From positions 1-35,225 of the forward strand of contig LADV01000216.1 of assembly GCA_000961805.1 (NCBI GenBank): a DNA stretch of 35,225 nucleotides, in the 5' to 3' direction. Below are positions 25,133 to 33,280 of this stretch, piece after piece. The position numbers were made by a program, and so were the translations under genes. Position 1 is the stretch's first letter. The number at the start of each line of letters is the position of its first letter. The stretch comes from Peptococcaceae bacterium BRH_c23. Its GTDB lineage: Bacteria; Bacillota_B; Desulfitobacteriia; Desulfitobacteriales; Desulfitobacteriaceae. The notes beneath the pieces were generated by a model, which saw only the letters and a list, made by a program, of their open reading frames with translations, searched no databases and was not told where the DNA came from.

Positions 25133-26164
25133 ATGAAAAAAAGAGTACTTACTTTATTGTTGGCTGCCCTTACTCTCTTAGCTTTAAGTGGTTGTGGCAC
25201 CAAACCGACCGCTCAATCGACTCCTACCCCTGCTCCTGAGGCTCCAAAAGTGGAAAAGATCCGCATCGCGCTTGTGCTTCCGGCTACTGTAGATGATTTA
25301 GCTTGGGGCCAGTCCATGGTGGAAGGCTTGAAAGCCGTTCAGAAAACCATGGGTGAAGACAAAGTGGAGGTCGCCATCAGCGAAAAGTTGGGGAATGCTG
25401 TAGACGCAGGGTCTGCTATCCGCCAGTATGCAACCCAAGGGTATGATATTATTTTTGCCCACGGCTCCCAGTACCAAAGCGTCTTAACCGAAATTATCAA
25501 GGACTTCCCTAAAACAACGTTTGCCTATGGCACCGGTTTCGCCACTCATCCCAATGTTTTTGCTTATGATCCACAGGCCCAAGAAGGTGGCTACCTGTTA
25601 GGTATGCTCGCAGCCATGATGACCAAATCGGGTATAGTGGGAATTGTTGGACCCGTAGAATCCGGTGATGCAGTAAAATATAACTATGGTGTACAGCAAG
25701 GTGTGATAGCGGGTAAAGCAGATGTAAAATCGCGTATCTCTTATACGGGCTCCTTTAATGATATCGTGGGGGCAGGCAATATGGCCAAAACCCATATGAG
25801 TGCCGGAGCTGACATCATCACTGGTTCCTCTCAGCAGGCTGTAGGAGCCTTGAGAGCAGTTGCCGAAACCGAGGGCAAATACTGGCTCTCAACGGATATG
25901 GACCAAAGCAATATTGCTCCTAACCACGTTTTAGCAGCCCAAGTGTATAACTGGGAGAAGATTGTTGGTAAAATTATTGAATTAAGAAAAACGGGAACTC
26001 TTGGTGGACAACACTTAACCCTGAGTTTAGCTGACGGAACGATTGTATTAAAGTACAATGAAAAATTGGCAGATAAGATCCCTGCTGAGGCCAAAGCTGC
26101 AGTAGAAAAAGCTAAGCAGGACATTATCAGCGGAAAACTAAAAGTGGAATTACCGAAGAAATAA
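25133..26164 (+). CDS. BMP-family (Med/BmpA) substrate-binding lipoprotein
   Basis: Solute receptor of the importer, 343 residues. The signal peptide ends at lipobox LSGC with C21 as the lipid-anchored residue, followed by a Thr/Pro/Ala linker. The mature part has the Med/PBP1 layout: RIALVLPATVDDLAWGQSM, IFAHGSQYQSV, FAYGTGFATHPNVFAYDPQA, AQEGGYLLGMLAAMM and STDMDQSNIAP. Characterised relatives bind nucleosides (PnrA/TmpC), so a purine or pyrimidine nucleoside is the likely ligand. The ATG follows AAGGAGG. Only 13 bases separate it from the ATPase gene. Confidence 0.92.
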   Translation: MKKRVLTLLLAALTLLALSGCGTKPTAQSTPTPAPEAPKVEKIRIALVLPATVDDLAWGQSMVEGLKAVQKTMGEDKVEVAISEKLGNAVDAGSAIRQYATQGYDIIFAHGSQYQSVLTEIIKDFPKTTFAYGTGFATHPNVFAYDPQAQEGGYLLGMLAAMMTKSGIVGIVGPVESGDAVKYNYGVQQGVIAGKADVKSRISYTGSFNDIVGAGNMAKTHMSAGADIITGSSQQAVGALRAVAETEGKYWLSTDMDQSNIAPNHVLAAQVYNWEKIVGKIIELRKTGTLGGQHLTLSLADGTIVLKYNEKLADKIPAEAKAAVEKAKQDIISGKLKVELPKK

Positions 26165-26177
26165 CGGGTGAGTACAA

Positions 26178-27686
26178 ATGGTAGAAAAGATTGAAAACTT
26201 ACAGATGTCTGGAATCACCAAACGTTTTCCTGGTGTCCTATGTAGTAATAATGTTAGTATTGAAATAAAATCCGGTGAAGTACTGGCCATTCTGGGTGAA
26301 AACGGAGCAGGCAAAACCACTCTGATGAATATCCTTTACGGCCTTTACCGGCCTGATGCAGGTAGGATCTTGCTAAATGGTAAACAAGTCAATATTAATT
26401 CTCCTAAAGACGCTATTGCGCTCGGGATTGGTATGGTGCACCAGCATTTTATGCTGGTGCCGACACTTACCGTCTGTGAGAACGTTATTTTAGGGCTATC
26501 CAAGACGTTCTTAGTGGATCTTAAAACGGCCGCTAAAAGGATTAAAGAAATTACGGACACCTATGGTTTAGCCATCAATCCCGATGCCTATGTCTGGCAG
26601 TTAAGTGTTGGGGAACAGCAACGCGTAGAGATTATCAAAGCGCTTTATCGCGGTGCCAATCTATTGATCCTGGATGAACCGACAGCGGTACTCACGCCCC
26701 AGGAATCCAACGAATTAATTCAGTTGCTCAGAAACATGGCCGCCCAGGGAAACTCGATCATTATAATAAGCCATAAATTACATGAAGTAATGGCCTTAAG
26801 TGATAGGGTTACCGTCCTTAGGGATGGGGCAGTGTGCGCCGATGTTTTGACCCGTGAAACTTCGCAGGAAGCTCTCGCGCAGTTAATGGTGGGAAGAGAA
26901 ATGGCTCCCTGTAAAAGGGAAGGAACGTTTTCGCCGGGTAAGACTGTATTAGAGCTTGAGAATGTTTTTTCGCAGGGGGATAAAGGAACAGAGGCTTTGG
27001 CTGGAGTTTCTTTCGCGATCAGAGAAGGAGAAATCTTAGGAATTGCCGGAGTTTCAGGTAATGGGCAAAAAGAACTTGCTGAGGTGATCGCTGGACTGAG
27101 AAAACTAAGTAAAGGTAAAATTAGTTTAAACGGCAAAGAAAGCACCAAAATGTCACCAGCTCATATCATTGACCAGGGCTTGGGTTATATCCCAGAAGAT
27201 CGGCTTCATGTGGGAACCATCCCTTCCTTTAGTATCTGGGAAAACGTTATTCTGAAAGATCACCACTTGCCTCCTTTTGCCAAACATCTACTTCTCCAAA
27301 ACCGGGCAATTAGCTCCCACAGTTCATCGTTGGTAGATAAGTACGGAATCAAAACACCTGACTTGGAAACTCCTACAAGCAGTCTGTCCGGCGGCAATAT
27401 CCAACGGGTCATTCTAGCCAGGGAGATTACCCGTAGTCCAGTAGCGCTGGTAGCTGCTTATCCTACCCGAGGACTGGACATTGGGGCGACAGAATATTTG
27501 CATAGCAAACTCCTGGAAGCCCGTAGGAACGGTATTGGAGTCTTATTGATTTCTGAGGATCTCGAAGAACTGATGAGCCTATGTGATAACATAGCAGTGC
27601 TTTATGAGGGCAGAGTTATGAAGGTTATGCCGGTTGAGGAAACAAATGAACGTAATCTGGGACTCCTGATGGCCGGTATAGCCTAG
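26178..27686 (+). CDS. ABC transporter ATPase with two nucleotide-binding domains, BMP/nucleoside type
   Basis: Drives import with two fused ABC domains, 502 residues, as in YufO/NupO and sugar importers such as RbsA. Domain 1 (about 8-245): Walker A GENGAGKTT, Q-loop VHQHFMLVPTLTV, signature LSVGEQQRVEI, Walker B LLILDEPTAVLTP. Domain 2 (about 260-500): degenerate Walker A GVSGNGQKE, which is normal for the family, GYIPEDRLHVG, and signature LSGGNIQRVILAREI, followed by ALVAAYPTRGLDIGA. The second Walker B region lacks the usual DEPT, which is also usual here. It is last in the operon, followed by a strong bidirectional terminator. Confidence 0.95.
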   Translation: MVEKIENLQMSGITKRFPGVLCSNNVSIEIKSGEVLAILGENGAGKTTLMNILYGLYRPDAGRILLNGKQVNINSPKDAIALGIGMVHQHFMLVPTLTVCENVILGLSKTFLVDLKTAAKRIKEITDTYGLAINPDAYVWQLSVGEQQRVEIIKALYRGANLLILDEPTAVLTPQESNELIQLLRNMAAQGNSIIIISHKLHEVMALSDRVTVLRDGAVCADVLTRETSQEALAQLMVGREMAPCKREGTFSPGKTVLELENVFSQGDKGTEALAGVSFAIREGEILGIAGVSGNGQKELAEVIAGLRKLSKGKISLNGKESTKMSPAHIIDQGLGYIPEDRLHVGTIPSFSIWENVILKDHHLPPFAKHLLLQNRAISSHSSSLVDKYGIKTPDLETPTSSLSGGNIQRVILAREITRSPVALVAAYPTRGLDIGATEYLHSKLLEARRNGIGVLLISEDLEELMSLCDNIAVLYEGRVMKVMPVEETNERNLGLLMAGIA

Positions 27687-27707
27687 AGGAGGCTCGAGAG
27701 CTAGGTC

Positions 27708-27760
27708 AAAACAACTCCCTCAGAAGTGCTTATTGCGCTCTGAGGGAGTTGTTTTCGCTG
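27708..27760 (+). terminator. Strong terminator after the BMP transporter operon
   Basis: Perfect 17-bp stem from 27708 (AAAACAACTCCCTCAGA) to 27755, loop of 14 bases, ending in TTTT. The symmetric A and T tracts make it usable from both strands. Confidence 0.9.
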
Positions 27761-27903
27761 GATTCAATACTCTTTTAAAACTTGCTAGCCGGCCGTTGAC
27801 AAAAACATATCAAAATTTAAATATTATATAGTAGATCAATTGCGGACAATTAACATGATTAGTCGATTCTACATATATTAGCCAAGAAAGGGAGGGCTTT
27901 AAT

Positions 27904-28365
27904 TTGAATAACAACATATCGCAATGTCCTTTATTAAAACAGGGTTCCTCGGGTGCTAGCGTTAAAATATTGCAACAAAGGTTGGCAGCAGCCGGTTTCG
28001 CCCCTGGAAGCATTGATGGAATCTTTGGACCCATGACTCGAGTAGCTGTGGTTGCCTTCCAGAAGAGCGAGGGACTAGTGCAGGATGGAATTGTCGGTAG
28101 AATGACTTGGACTGCATTGGGCGTAAATTGTAATACACCACCGGTCAATAACTGCCCGACGCTTGCACAAGGAAGTACTGGACCGGCTGTAACGAGACTT
28201 CAGGGACTTCTTAAGACCAGGGGATTCTATGAAGGCAATATCGATGGGATTTTTGGACCCATTACTAGAACAGCTGTAATTAATTTTCAAAATACTTCGA
28301 AACTATTGCGAGATGGAATCGTCGGAATACAGACTTGGACTGCTCTAGGCGTAAATTGTGCTTAG
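27904..28365 (+). CDS. Protein with two peptidoglycan-binding (PG_binding_1) domains
   Basis: 153-residue protein made of two consecutive PG_binding_1 repeats (about 8-75 and 83-152), each with the pattern LKQGSSGASVKILQQRLA, G-x-IDGIFGPMTR, VVAFQKSEGL, DGIVGRMTWTAL and a closing GVNC. The halves are about 60 percent alike, so the gene arose by internal duplication. There is no signal peptide and no catalytic domain, which is common for spore-cortex or coat-associated binding proteins in clostridia. The TTG at 27904 follows GGGAGGG at good spacing. A similar domain is found in the M14 carboxypeptidase at 33 kb. It ends opposite the truncated end of the MBL-fold pseudogene. Confidence 0.85.
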   Translation: MNNNISQCPLLKQGSSGASVKILQQRLAAAGFAPGSIDGIFGPMTRVAVVAFQKSEGLVQDGIVGRMTWTALGVNCNTPPVNNCPTLAQGSTGPAVTRLQGLLKTRGFYEGNIDGIFGPITRTAVINFQNTSKLLRDGIVGIQTWTALGVNCA

Positions 28366-29157
28366 CGCCCAAAAAGAGAAACAAGGAGAGTAGGCGCCAA
28401 TACCCATTATCGTCAAGTCAATTGGTATCCCACTTAGTTGTTGTTGAATGAGTTCTGTGTAGCCCGTATCGGCTCCAAAAAATAGATTGATCCCGTTTTT
28501 AGATAATAGGAAACTGTTCGCTTCCATCCCTTTTTTCCAGGGTATTCTAGCTCCCCAGTGTTGGCCCTCTATCGCCCTGACCTTAACTCCGGCGAAAGAC
28601 TTACTGTCTTGCCAGTGCATTTCTTCAACAGATTGGAATTTCATACCGTTCCACAAGGGAAGGGTATTTTTGGCAGTAACTGCCAGAGTATCGGGTGATT
28701 GTAACCTGCGTAAGGTGGGATAATCGAAGTGGTCTGTATGAGCATGTGATACAAGTAATAAATCGATAGGCCCCACCTCGTCACTGCTCAAGGCTGAAGC
28801 GATGTAACGACTTGGCCCTATTGTAAAGTTACCTAGCGGAGTTATACCAATATGTGAGTTTAGGGCAGGATCAATAAGGATTCTTGTACCAAAGAAGTTA
28901 ATTAGAAAACTGGCATGACTAAGCCAAGCGACCGTGACTTCATGGTTTGACCATTTGTTAGGAGTAGGGATATAGTTGGGTTTGACTAGTTTTTGTCCGG
29001 TTCTTTTGTCTCATTGTAACGCATTATCTATAGTAAAATAACCCCCTGTTAAGCCTAGAGTACCTAATAGGCCTAGGCCAATAAATTTACGTCGGGTGTA
29101 TCGTTTCGAGGGTTGGCTAAGTGACTCGGTGTTGATTAATTTGCCCTGATTCTTCAA
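28345..29157 (-). pseudogene. MBL-fold metallo-hydrolase (UlaG/YfiN-like), broken
   Basis: The minus strand from TTG 29157 (behind AGGAG) reads a hydrophobic, arginine-preceded N terminus (RRKFIGLGLLGTLGLTGGYF, a signal or anchor) and then meets an in-frame TGA at 29013-29011. Directly after it, in the same frame, comes the metallo-beta-lactamase domain: HEVTVAWLSHASFLINFFG, ILIDPAL, the metal motif SHAHTDHFD, IEGQHWGAR, and FFGADTGYTE. The frame ends soon after GIGAYSP, before the last metal-binding histidine region, where it abuts the peptidoglycan-binding gene. So it carries both a nonsense codon and a C-terminal truncation. It was probably an exported or membrane-bound N-acyl-phosphatidylethanolamine phospholipase D-like/UlaG-type hydrolase; it is unlikely to work now. 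Confidence 0.8.
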
Positions 29158-29389
29158 AGGGTATCACTCCTGTATTTAAATAGTGGAGTTTCGAGACTTT
29201 ATTAGCTGTACCCTATTTTACAGGAAAACCTTGATGATAGGAAGCTTAAGATCAGATGGCTGTTGGTAGCCAGCTGATAGTAGGCTCTGTGAGCCGGATT
29301 GATAGCCATGAGGATTCCCTTAGTCTTTCTTATGATGAGATTAAGGGAATATGTCGCGCACACTATTGCAGCAATCGGCCCGCTATAAG

Positions 29390-29425
29390 AAGGGCGGAAG
29401 CAAGTTTTGCTTCCGCCCTTTTTAC
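29390..29425. terminator. Terminator hairpin at the end of the flavin reductase gene
   Basis: Perfect 14-bp stem AAGGGCGGAAGCAA (29390-29403) / TTGCTTCCGCCCTT (29407-29420), followed by TTT on the plus side and by CTTATAG on the minus side. It lies directly after the flavin reductase stop and would also block transcription entering from the left. The 29158-29389 stretch next to it shows no convincing gene. Confidence 0.8.
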
Positions 29426-29931
29426 TCTTTAATAAGGATTTTTGTAACTTCTGCAATATATAAGGTGTGATGATCCACATCAGGATACCATTTTTCGTTA
29501 AGTTCTTGAGCAATGAAACACTCGGGTTTAAACTCTTGTGCATAAAGTTTTTTGCACAGAATGGCGATATTTGCTTCTTCAAAGTACGGAATATTATTGG
29601 TATGAAGAACAGTTAAATTAGAGTTTTTAATTTTGTCCTCATCTCTACCAGACTTTGTGCCAAGATAATTCAATGTAGTTCTGAAGCTGTTATCTAAAAA
29701 AGATAAGGAAAATGTATCTGAGTTATCTATAAACTCCTTTGTGTAGCGTTGGGGGCGGAGGACAATGTAGGCAACATTTTTTGCCCACATTACACCAAAA
29801 CCACCCCAAGAGGCAGTCATTGTATTAACCTTTCCATCTTTTTCAGCAGTAATAAGCATCCAATCTTTACCTATTAACTTAAACGGACTTTGTTCAAAAA
29901 GTTCTGGACTAATTTCACTGAATTTGGACAT
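29422..29931 (-). CDS. Flavin reductase-like (flavoredoxin-type) protein
   Basis: FMN-binding split-barrel protein of 169 residues. The N-terminal part KDWMLITAEKDGKVNTMTASWGGFGVMW and VLRPQRYTKEFIDNSDTFSL is the typical flavin-phosphate binding region of the flavin reductase-like family, and LSFLDNSFRTTLNYLGTKSGRDEDK is the following loop. Such proteins pass electrons between flavin or NAD(P)H and small partners (flavoredoxin in sulfate reducers, for example). The ATG at 29931 is preceded by AAGGGGGATAAGG. It is monocistronic and not linked to any pathway in the window. Confidence 0.88.
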   Translation of the reverse strand: MSKFSEISPELFEQSPFKLIGKDWMLITAEKDGKVNTMTASWGGFGVMWAKNVAYIVLRPQRYTKEFIDNSDTFSLSFLDNSFRTTLNYLGTKSGRDEDKIKNSNLTVLHTNNIPYFEEANIAILCKKLYAQEFKPECFIAQELNEKWYPDVDHHTLYIAEVTKILIKE

Positions 29932-30127
29932 TAACCTTATCCCCCTTTTGGTATTTTTTCAGGATTCACAGATTTCTGTAATGAGTATGTGGTCAGCTCC
30001 TAGAGTTATGAAGATGCTATGACTATGTTCATAAAAGAGCGCTTTCTTTACTCTCATATCATACCAAATTATTCTACTAGTATTACAGTGCTAAGTATGG
30101 AATGCGATGGTTTATGCAAAAAAATAA

Positions 30128-30156
30128 TTGACAAATAGGGTTGCTATATCTACAAT
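30128..30156 (+). promoter_or_regulatory. Consensus promoter of the DUF169/marR transcript
   Basis: TTGACA (30128-30133), 17-base spacer, TACAAT (30151-30156). Immediately after it TTGT-N7-ACAA (about 30157-30171) could be a MarR-type operator, given the marR gene downstream, but the symmetry is poor. Confidence 0.7.
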
Positions 30157-30230
30157 TGTTATAACTACAATATATTGAACATAAATATTGAAATAAACTA
30201 TTAAATAAACTATATGGAGGGAGCGTTAAA

Positions 30231-30601
30231 ATGAAAAGCAAGATCGCCAATGCCATTAAACTGAAAACCCAACCCATTGCTGTATTTCGCACAGATTTAA
30301 AACCTAAGGGGGCTCTACAATTTCAGGAGGGAAAGTGGGGCTGTGTTATCTCAATGCTAAATGCTGCAACTAAGGGTCGGAGCGTAATGTTTGACACTAA
30401 AACTCCTGGTTGTGGGGGCGGAGCCGTGGGTTTAGGCTTTAAACAATTTTAGGGCTAACTGATCCATCGGCCCGAAAATTTATCGACAAAGATATCCTTT
30501 CCTTTAGCCTAACATTTAAACGGTTTTTGGAGTTAGAAGATCAAGTGGAAGAAAGCTTCTTAACCAAAGAAACCTGGTTGCAAATTGCAGAAAGGATCTA
30601 A
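30231..30601 (+). pseudogene. DUF169-family gene with internal deletion
   Basis: The first 73 codons (ATG 30231, with GGAGGGAG upstream) match the start of DUF169 proteins: KLKTQPIAVFRTD, ALQFQEGKWGCVISMLNAA, GCGGGAVGLGF, then TAG (30450-30452). Directly after, in another frame, the DUF169 C terminus appears: [38 protein letters not shown] and LQIAERI, ending at TAA near 30601. About 100-150 central residues are missing and the halves are out of frame. Similar words TTTAGG at 30430 and 30448 flank the junction and could have mediated the deletion. The promoter and ribosome site are intact, so the N-terminal peptide may still be made. Confidence 0.8.
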
Positions 30602-30697
30602 CTCAGGAAGATCGGGCTTATTGCCTCTTTAATTTGCTCTACTCTAGATTTGTGTTATTATAACCTTTAGATGTTTATGAGTGAAGAAGGGGAATAT

Positions 30698-31141
30698 ATG
30701 AAAGATTTTAATATAGATGATTCCTTGGGTTTTATCGTTGCTAAAACAAACCATCATATGAAATCCTATTTTAGTAAGTTAATAAAAGACAATCACTTAA
30801 ATGTCACAACAGAACAATGGGCAATCCTAAATGCTGTGTATCATAATCCAGGGGCATCGCAAACTGACTTAGCCCATGCGTGTCTTAAAGATAAAACAAA
30901 CGTAACAAGGATCTTGGACTTGCTAGTGAAAAAAGAATATGTGGTTAGAAATATTGATCTAAATGACCGTAGGACTTATAGCATAACCCTCACAGAGTTA
31001 GGCGAAAGTGTCCTTGAACAACTCATCAAAATTTCCGATAATGCAAATAAGGCTTTCATATCTGATTTAAATCAAGATGACTATAGAGAGTTTATTCGTA
31101 TCTTAAAAACAATTAATGGCCCGCTCGAAAAGCTATTATGA
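30698..31141 (+). CDS. MarR-family transcriptional regulator
   Basis: Winged-helix regulator of 147 residues. Order: dimerisation helix LGFIVAKTNHHMKSYFSKLI, helix-turn-helix VTTEQWAILNAVYHNPGASQ and TDLAHACLKDKTNVTRILDL, wing LVRNIDLNDRRTYSITLTELG (as VVRNIDLNDRR here), and a C-terminal dimerisation helix. I start it at ATG 30698 behind GAAGGGG; the in-frame ATGs at 30671 and 30677 have no ribosome site. MarR proteins usually control their own operon and an adjacent gene, here probably the broken DUF169 gene with its consensus promoter at 30128. The ligand is unknown. Confidence 0.9.
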   Translation: MKDFNIDDSLGFIVAKTNHHMKSYFSKLIKDNHLNVTTEQWAILNAVYHNPGASQTDLAHACLKDKTNVTRILDLLVKKEYVVRNIDLNDRRTYSITLTELGESVLEQLIKISDNANKAFISDLNQDDYREFIRILKTINGPLEKLL

Positions 31142-31194
31142 ATGAGATGATAGTAACAGCAACTAATTCGTGACAATCTCTTTCAAGTGAACTC

Positions 31195-31415
31195 GTTCAG
31201 CTAAAGCTGAACATCGAGACTTCGGTGACGTAAGTCTCCAGTGGAGACTTATGCCGAAGTCGCAGAGCCACTGATGAATACTTTTGCGCCGTAGGATGGA
31301 CTCTACCTCCTTCGCCGCGAAGTCTTCCTTTCGGGATCAGCGGCTACGGCGATAGTCTCCACTGGAGACTATCGTCACCGAAGCAGATAAGGAACACCCA
31401 CTTACAAGAAGTGGG
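31195..31415. mobile_element. Palindrome-rich element, possible non-autonomous IS200/IS605 derivative
   Basis: The stretch has subterminal hairpins at both ends and no ORF: GTTCAGCTAAAGCTGAAC at 31195-31212, and CCCACTT (31397-31403) / AAGTGGG (31409-31415). Between them are two long palindromes, AAGTCTCCAGTGGAGACTT (31232-31250, inside a larger GACTTCGG / CCGAAGTC stem 31218-31260) and a related one centred on 31362 (GTCTCCACTGGAGAC). The right-end hairpin with GGGAGTCTCGAACGT is like the ends of IS200/IS605 elements. No transposase or TnpB is present, so it would be a mobilised-in-trans derivative. Confidence 0.5.
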
Positions 31416-31439
31416 AGTCTCGAACGTGGATAAAAATTA

Positions 31440-31490
31440 AAAAAAGGTAGCTATCCAAGTAACTCCTGTTTCTTGTATACTACCTTTTTT
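31440..31490. terminator. Bidirectional terminator-like hairpin
   Basis: AAAAAAGGTAG (31440-31450) / CTACCTTTTTT (31480-31490). It can end transcripts from either side. To the right, 31491-31720 has only another hairpin, AAAGCTCCC (31557-31565) / GGGAGCTTT (31591-31599), with a GGGTT-AA-ACCC inner palindrome; no gene is visible there. Confidence 0.75.
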
Positions 31491-31720
31491 AATTTGCCCT
31501 GATGCTACTTGATGAAAACGGGCACTGGGTCTTCTATGAGCTCTCTGGATAGGTTGAAAGCTCCCTAATGTAGGGTTAAACCCATGCATGGGGAGCTTTA
31601 CTCGACCATTTTCTGGCCTGTTCAAGAGCTAACTGGAAACATTGGTGTGTTAGATCGATTGACTTAAATCGTACACAAATAAATTATTTGTAATTTTAAA
31701 TCTCTAGGTTCTTCGCGTTT

Positions 31721-33001
31721 TCAAGATCGAGCCAGATTTGGAGCTGCCAGTAATATCGCTTCATTATCTCGATAAATTTTCCTGAATTGGGATATTGGAA
31801 GAGGATTTCTACCCAGACCTACTTCTATCGTGTAACCAGGTCGTCGATACTTATCGATGAACCAATCCTTGTAGCCGGCGTAGGATGTAATTCCAGTCGT
31901 TTGCGACAGGGAATAACCACTTAATATCGAGAAAACTTCGCCAATGCGCCGAGCCTCAGGTGGAGTCTTATTCTGGTAGGTCCAATAAATCACCTCACCT
32001 TGGCTATGGTATGCAAGTACTAGTCTAAAGTTATGGTTTCGGGTAAAGTCCGCCACGGCTTTTGATTCGGGTTCAGACTCAGGATATTGTCCGGAAAACC
32101 TAGTAGGCCCAGGACCGTATACCCCGTAAGTAGCTTCAGCTTGTTTAGAAAGTTCCCAGGAAGCATCGTAATTGTGGTTTAAATCGACCCCTCGGATGTT
32201 GGCTTGCCACACTTCTCCAAAGTTCATTCGACCCTTGTTCCAAGCAATTAGTTGATTATAAAAGGGATTATCCCTTTGTAATCTCTGAAGAACTAAGTCG
32301 ACCCCGTCAGGATTAACCATAGGCATAATGTAAATGGTGCTTTTCGTTCAAATATCTCTTGGATCAAAGTCACGTATCTTTTGCCCCTCGGCGTAAGCTT
32401 TGGCGAAGTTCTCGGTAAATTTCATCACGAGGGGAGATGTTATCCATTCCAAGCCATGATGGGCACTGTTATAGAAGACTTCCACTGGTCCATTCCCCAG
32501 CTTGAGGGTGTACAAGTTTTTTCCGAGCACACTTTTACCTGCTATCCCAACTTCGATAAAGGGATAGCGAATCTTTAAGCCCTGCACATCTCTCTCCATA
32601 ATTTCGTAGGTATAGTTGATATTGGTATCCACGACATCAAAAGCATAGGGAACTTTAATCACCTGACCAATTAGGAGATTAAAGGGATCAATTCCCGAGT
32701 TTGCAGTAAGTAATAATTCGAGATTGATACGATACTTTTGAGCAATACTACTTAAGGTGTCTCCATATATTGTGGTATAATTCTCATAACCTAAGAGAAA
32801 CTTTTGTAACACTGTATGAGTATTCAAGCCTATAATACCATCCGCACTTAGACCGTAATCTCTTTGAAACTGTTTAATTGCTTCCTCGGTTCGAAGGCCA
32901 AAAATCCCGTCAATGGAACCAAGATTATAACCCATCTTTGCCAAGAGGCTCTGGATTTCCATGACATCACTACCTCTGGAACCGCGTTTGAGCGCCCGCA
33001 T
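31721..33001 (-). pseudogene. M14 zinc carboxypeptidase with PG-binding and LysM domains, interrupted by TGA
   Basis: Cell-wall or spore murein peptidase (gamma-D-glutamyl-meso-DAP endopeptidase type). From ATG 33001 (behind AAGGGGGTG) it has a PG_binding_1 domain (RGSRGSDVMEIQSLL, IDGIFGLRTEEAI), a LysM domain (YTTIYGDTLSSIAQKYRI, with VIKVPYAF) and the start of an M14 catalytic domain with the zinc motif HHGLEW. A TGA at 32350-32348 follows DFDPRDI. The same frame then resumes without any shift: TKSTIYIMPMVNPDG, GVDLNHNYD, the third zinc ligand in LAYHSQGEV and the catalytic glutamate in TIEVGLGRNPL. Apart from that single codon the gene is complete (about 426 codons). So it is a recent nonsense mutation, a sequencing error or readthrough. 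The 50 residues before 33001 have no ribosome site. Confidence 0.85.
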
Positions 33002-33280
33002 ATAATACACCCCCTTGTAGCATATGTGCGGGGCAGTATTCTGTGTTAATAACAATAAAAAGTATAGGATTAAAACAAGGTGATTTTTGGCTGTGTGGTA
33101 CAGTTTCTTAGAGATCTTGGTGGATTTCTCCTTTATTGAGCAAAGCATCAAATCATAGGATTGAGTAACACGGATAAAGGGATTTGTGTTATTCTGATAA
33201 CCAAGAGAAGTTTTTAGCCCCTTTGGGGGGATATAATAGGCAATGATTGATTAGAGGAAAAGCAAAGGGGGAAATGAATA

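Noticed and set aside
29011..29013. TGA in the MBL-fold gene as a selenocysteine codon
   Set aside because: It lies in the linker between the signal region and the enzyme domain, where no redox residue is expected, and the gene is also truncated at its C terminus.
29202..29582. 126-codon minus-strand ORF
   Set aside because: It overlaps the flavin reductase gene out of frame and runs through the terminator hairpin.
31437..31625. 62-codon minus-strand ORF
   Set aside because: It covers a terminator and another hairpin and has no ribosome site or family pattern.
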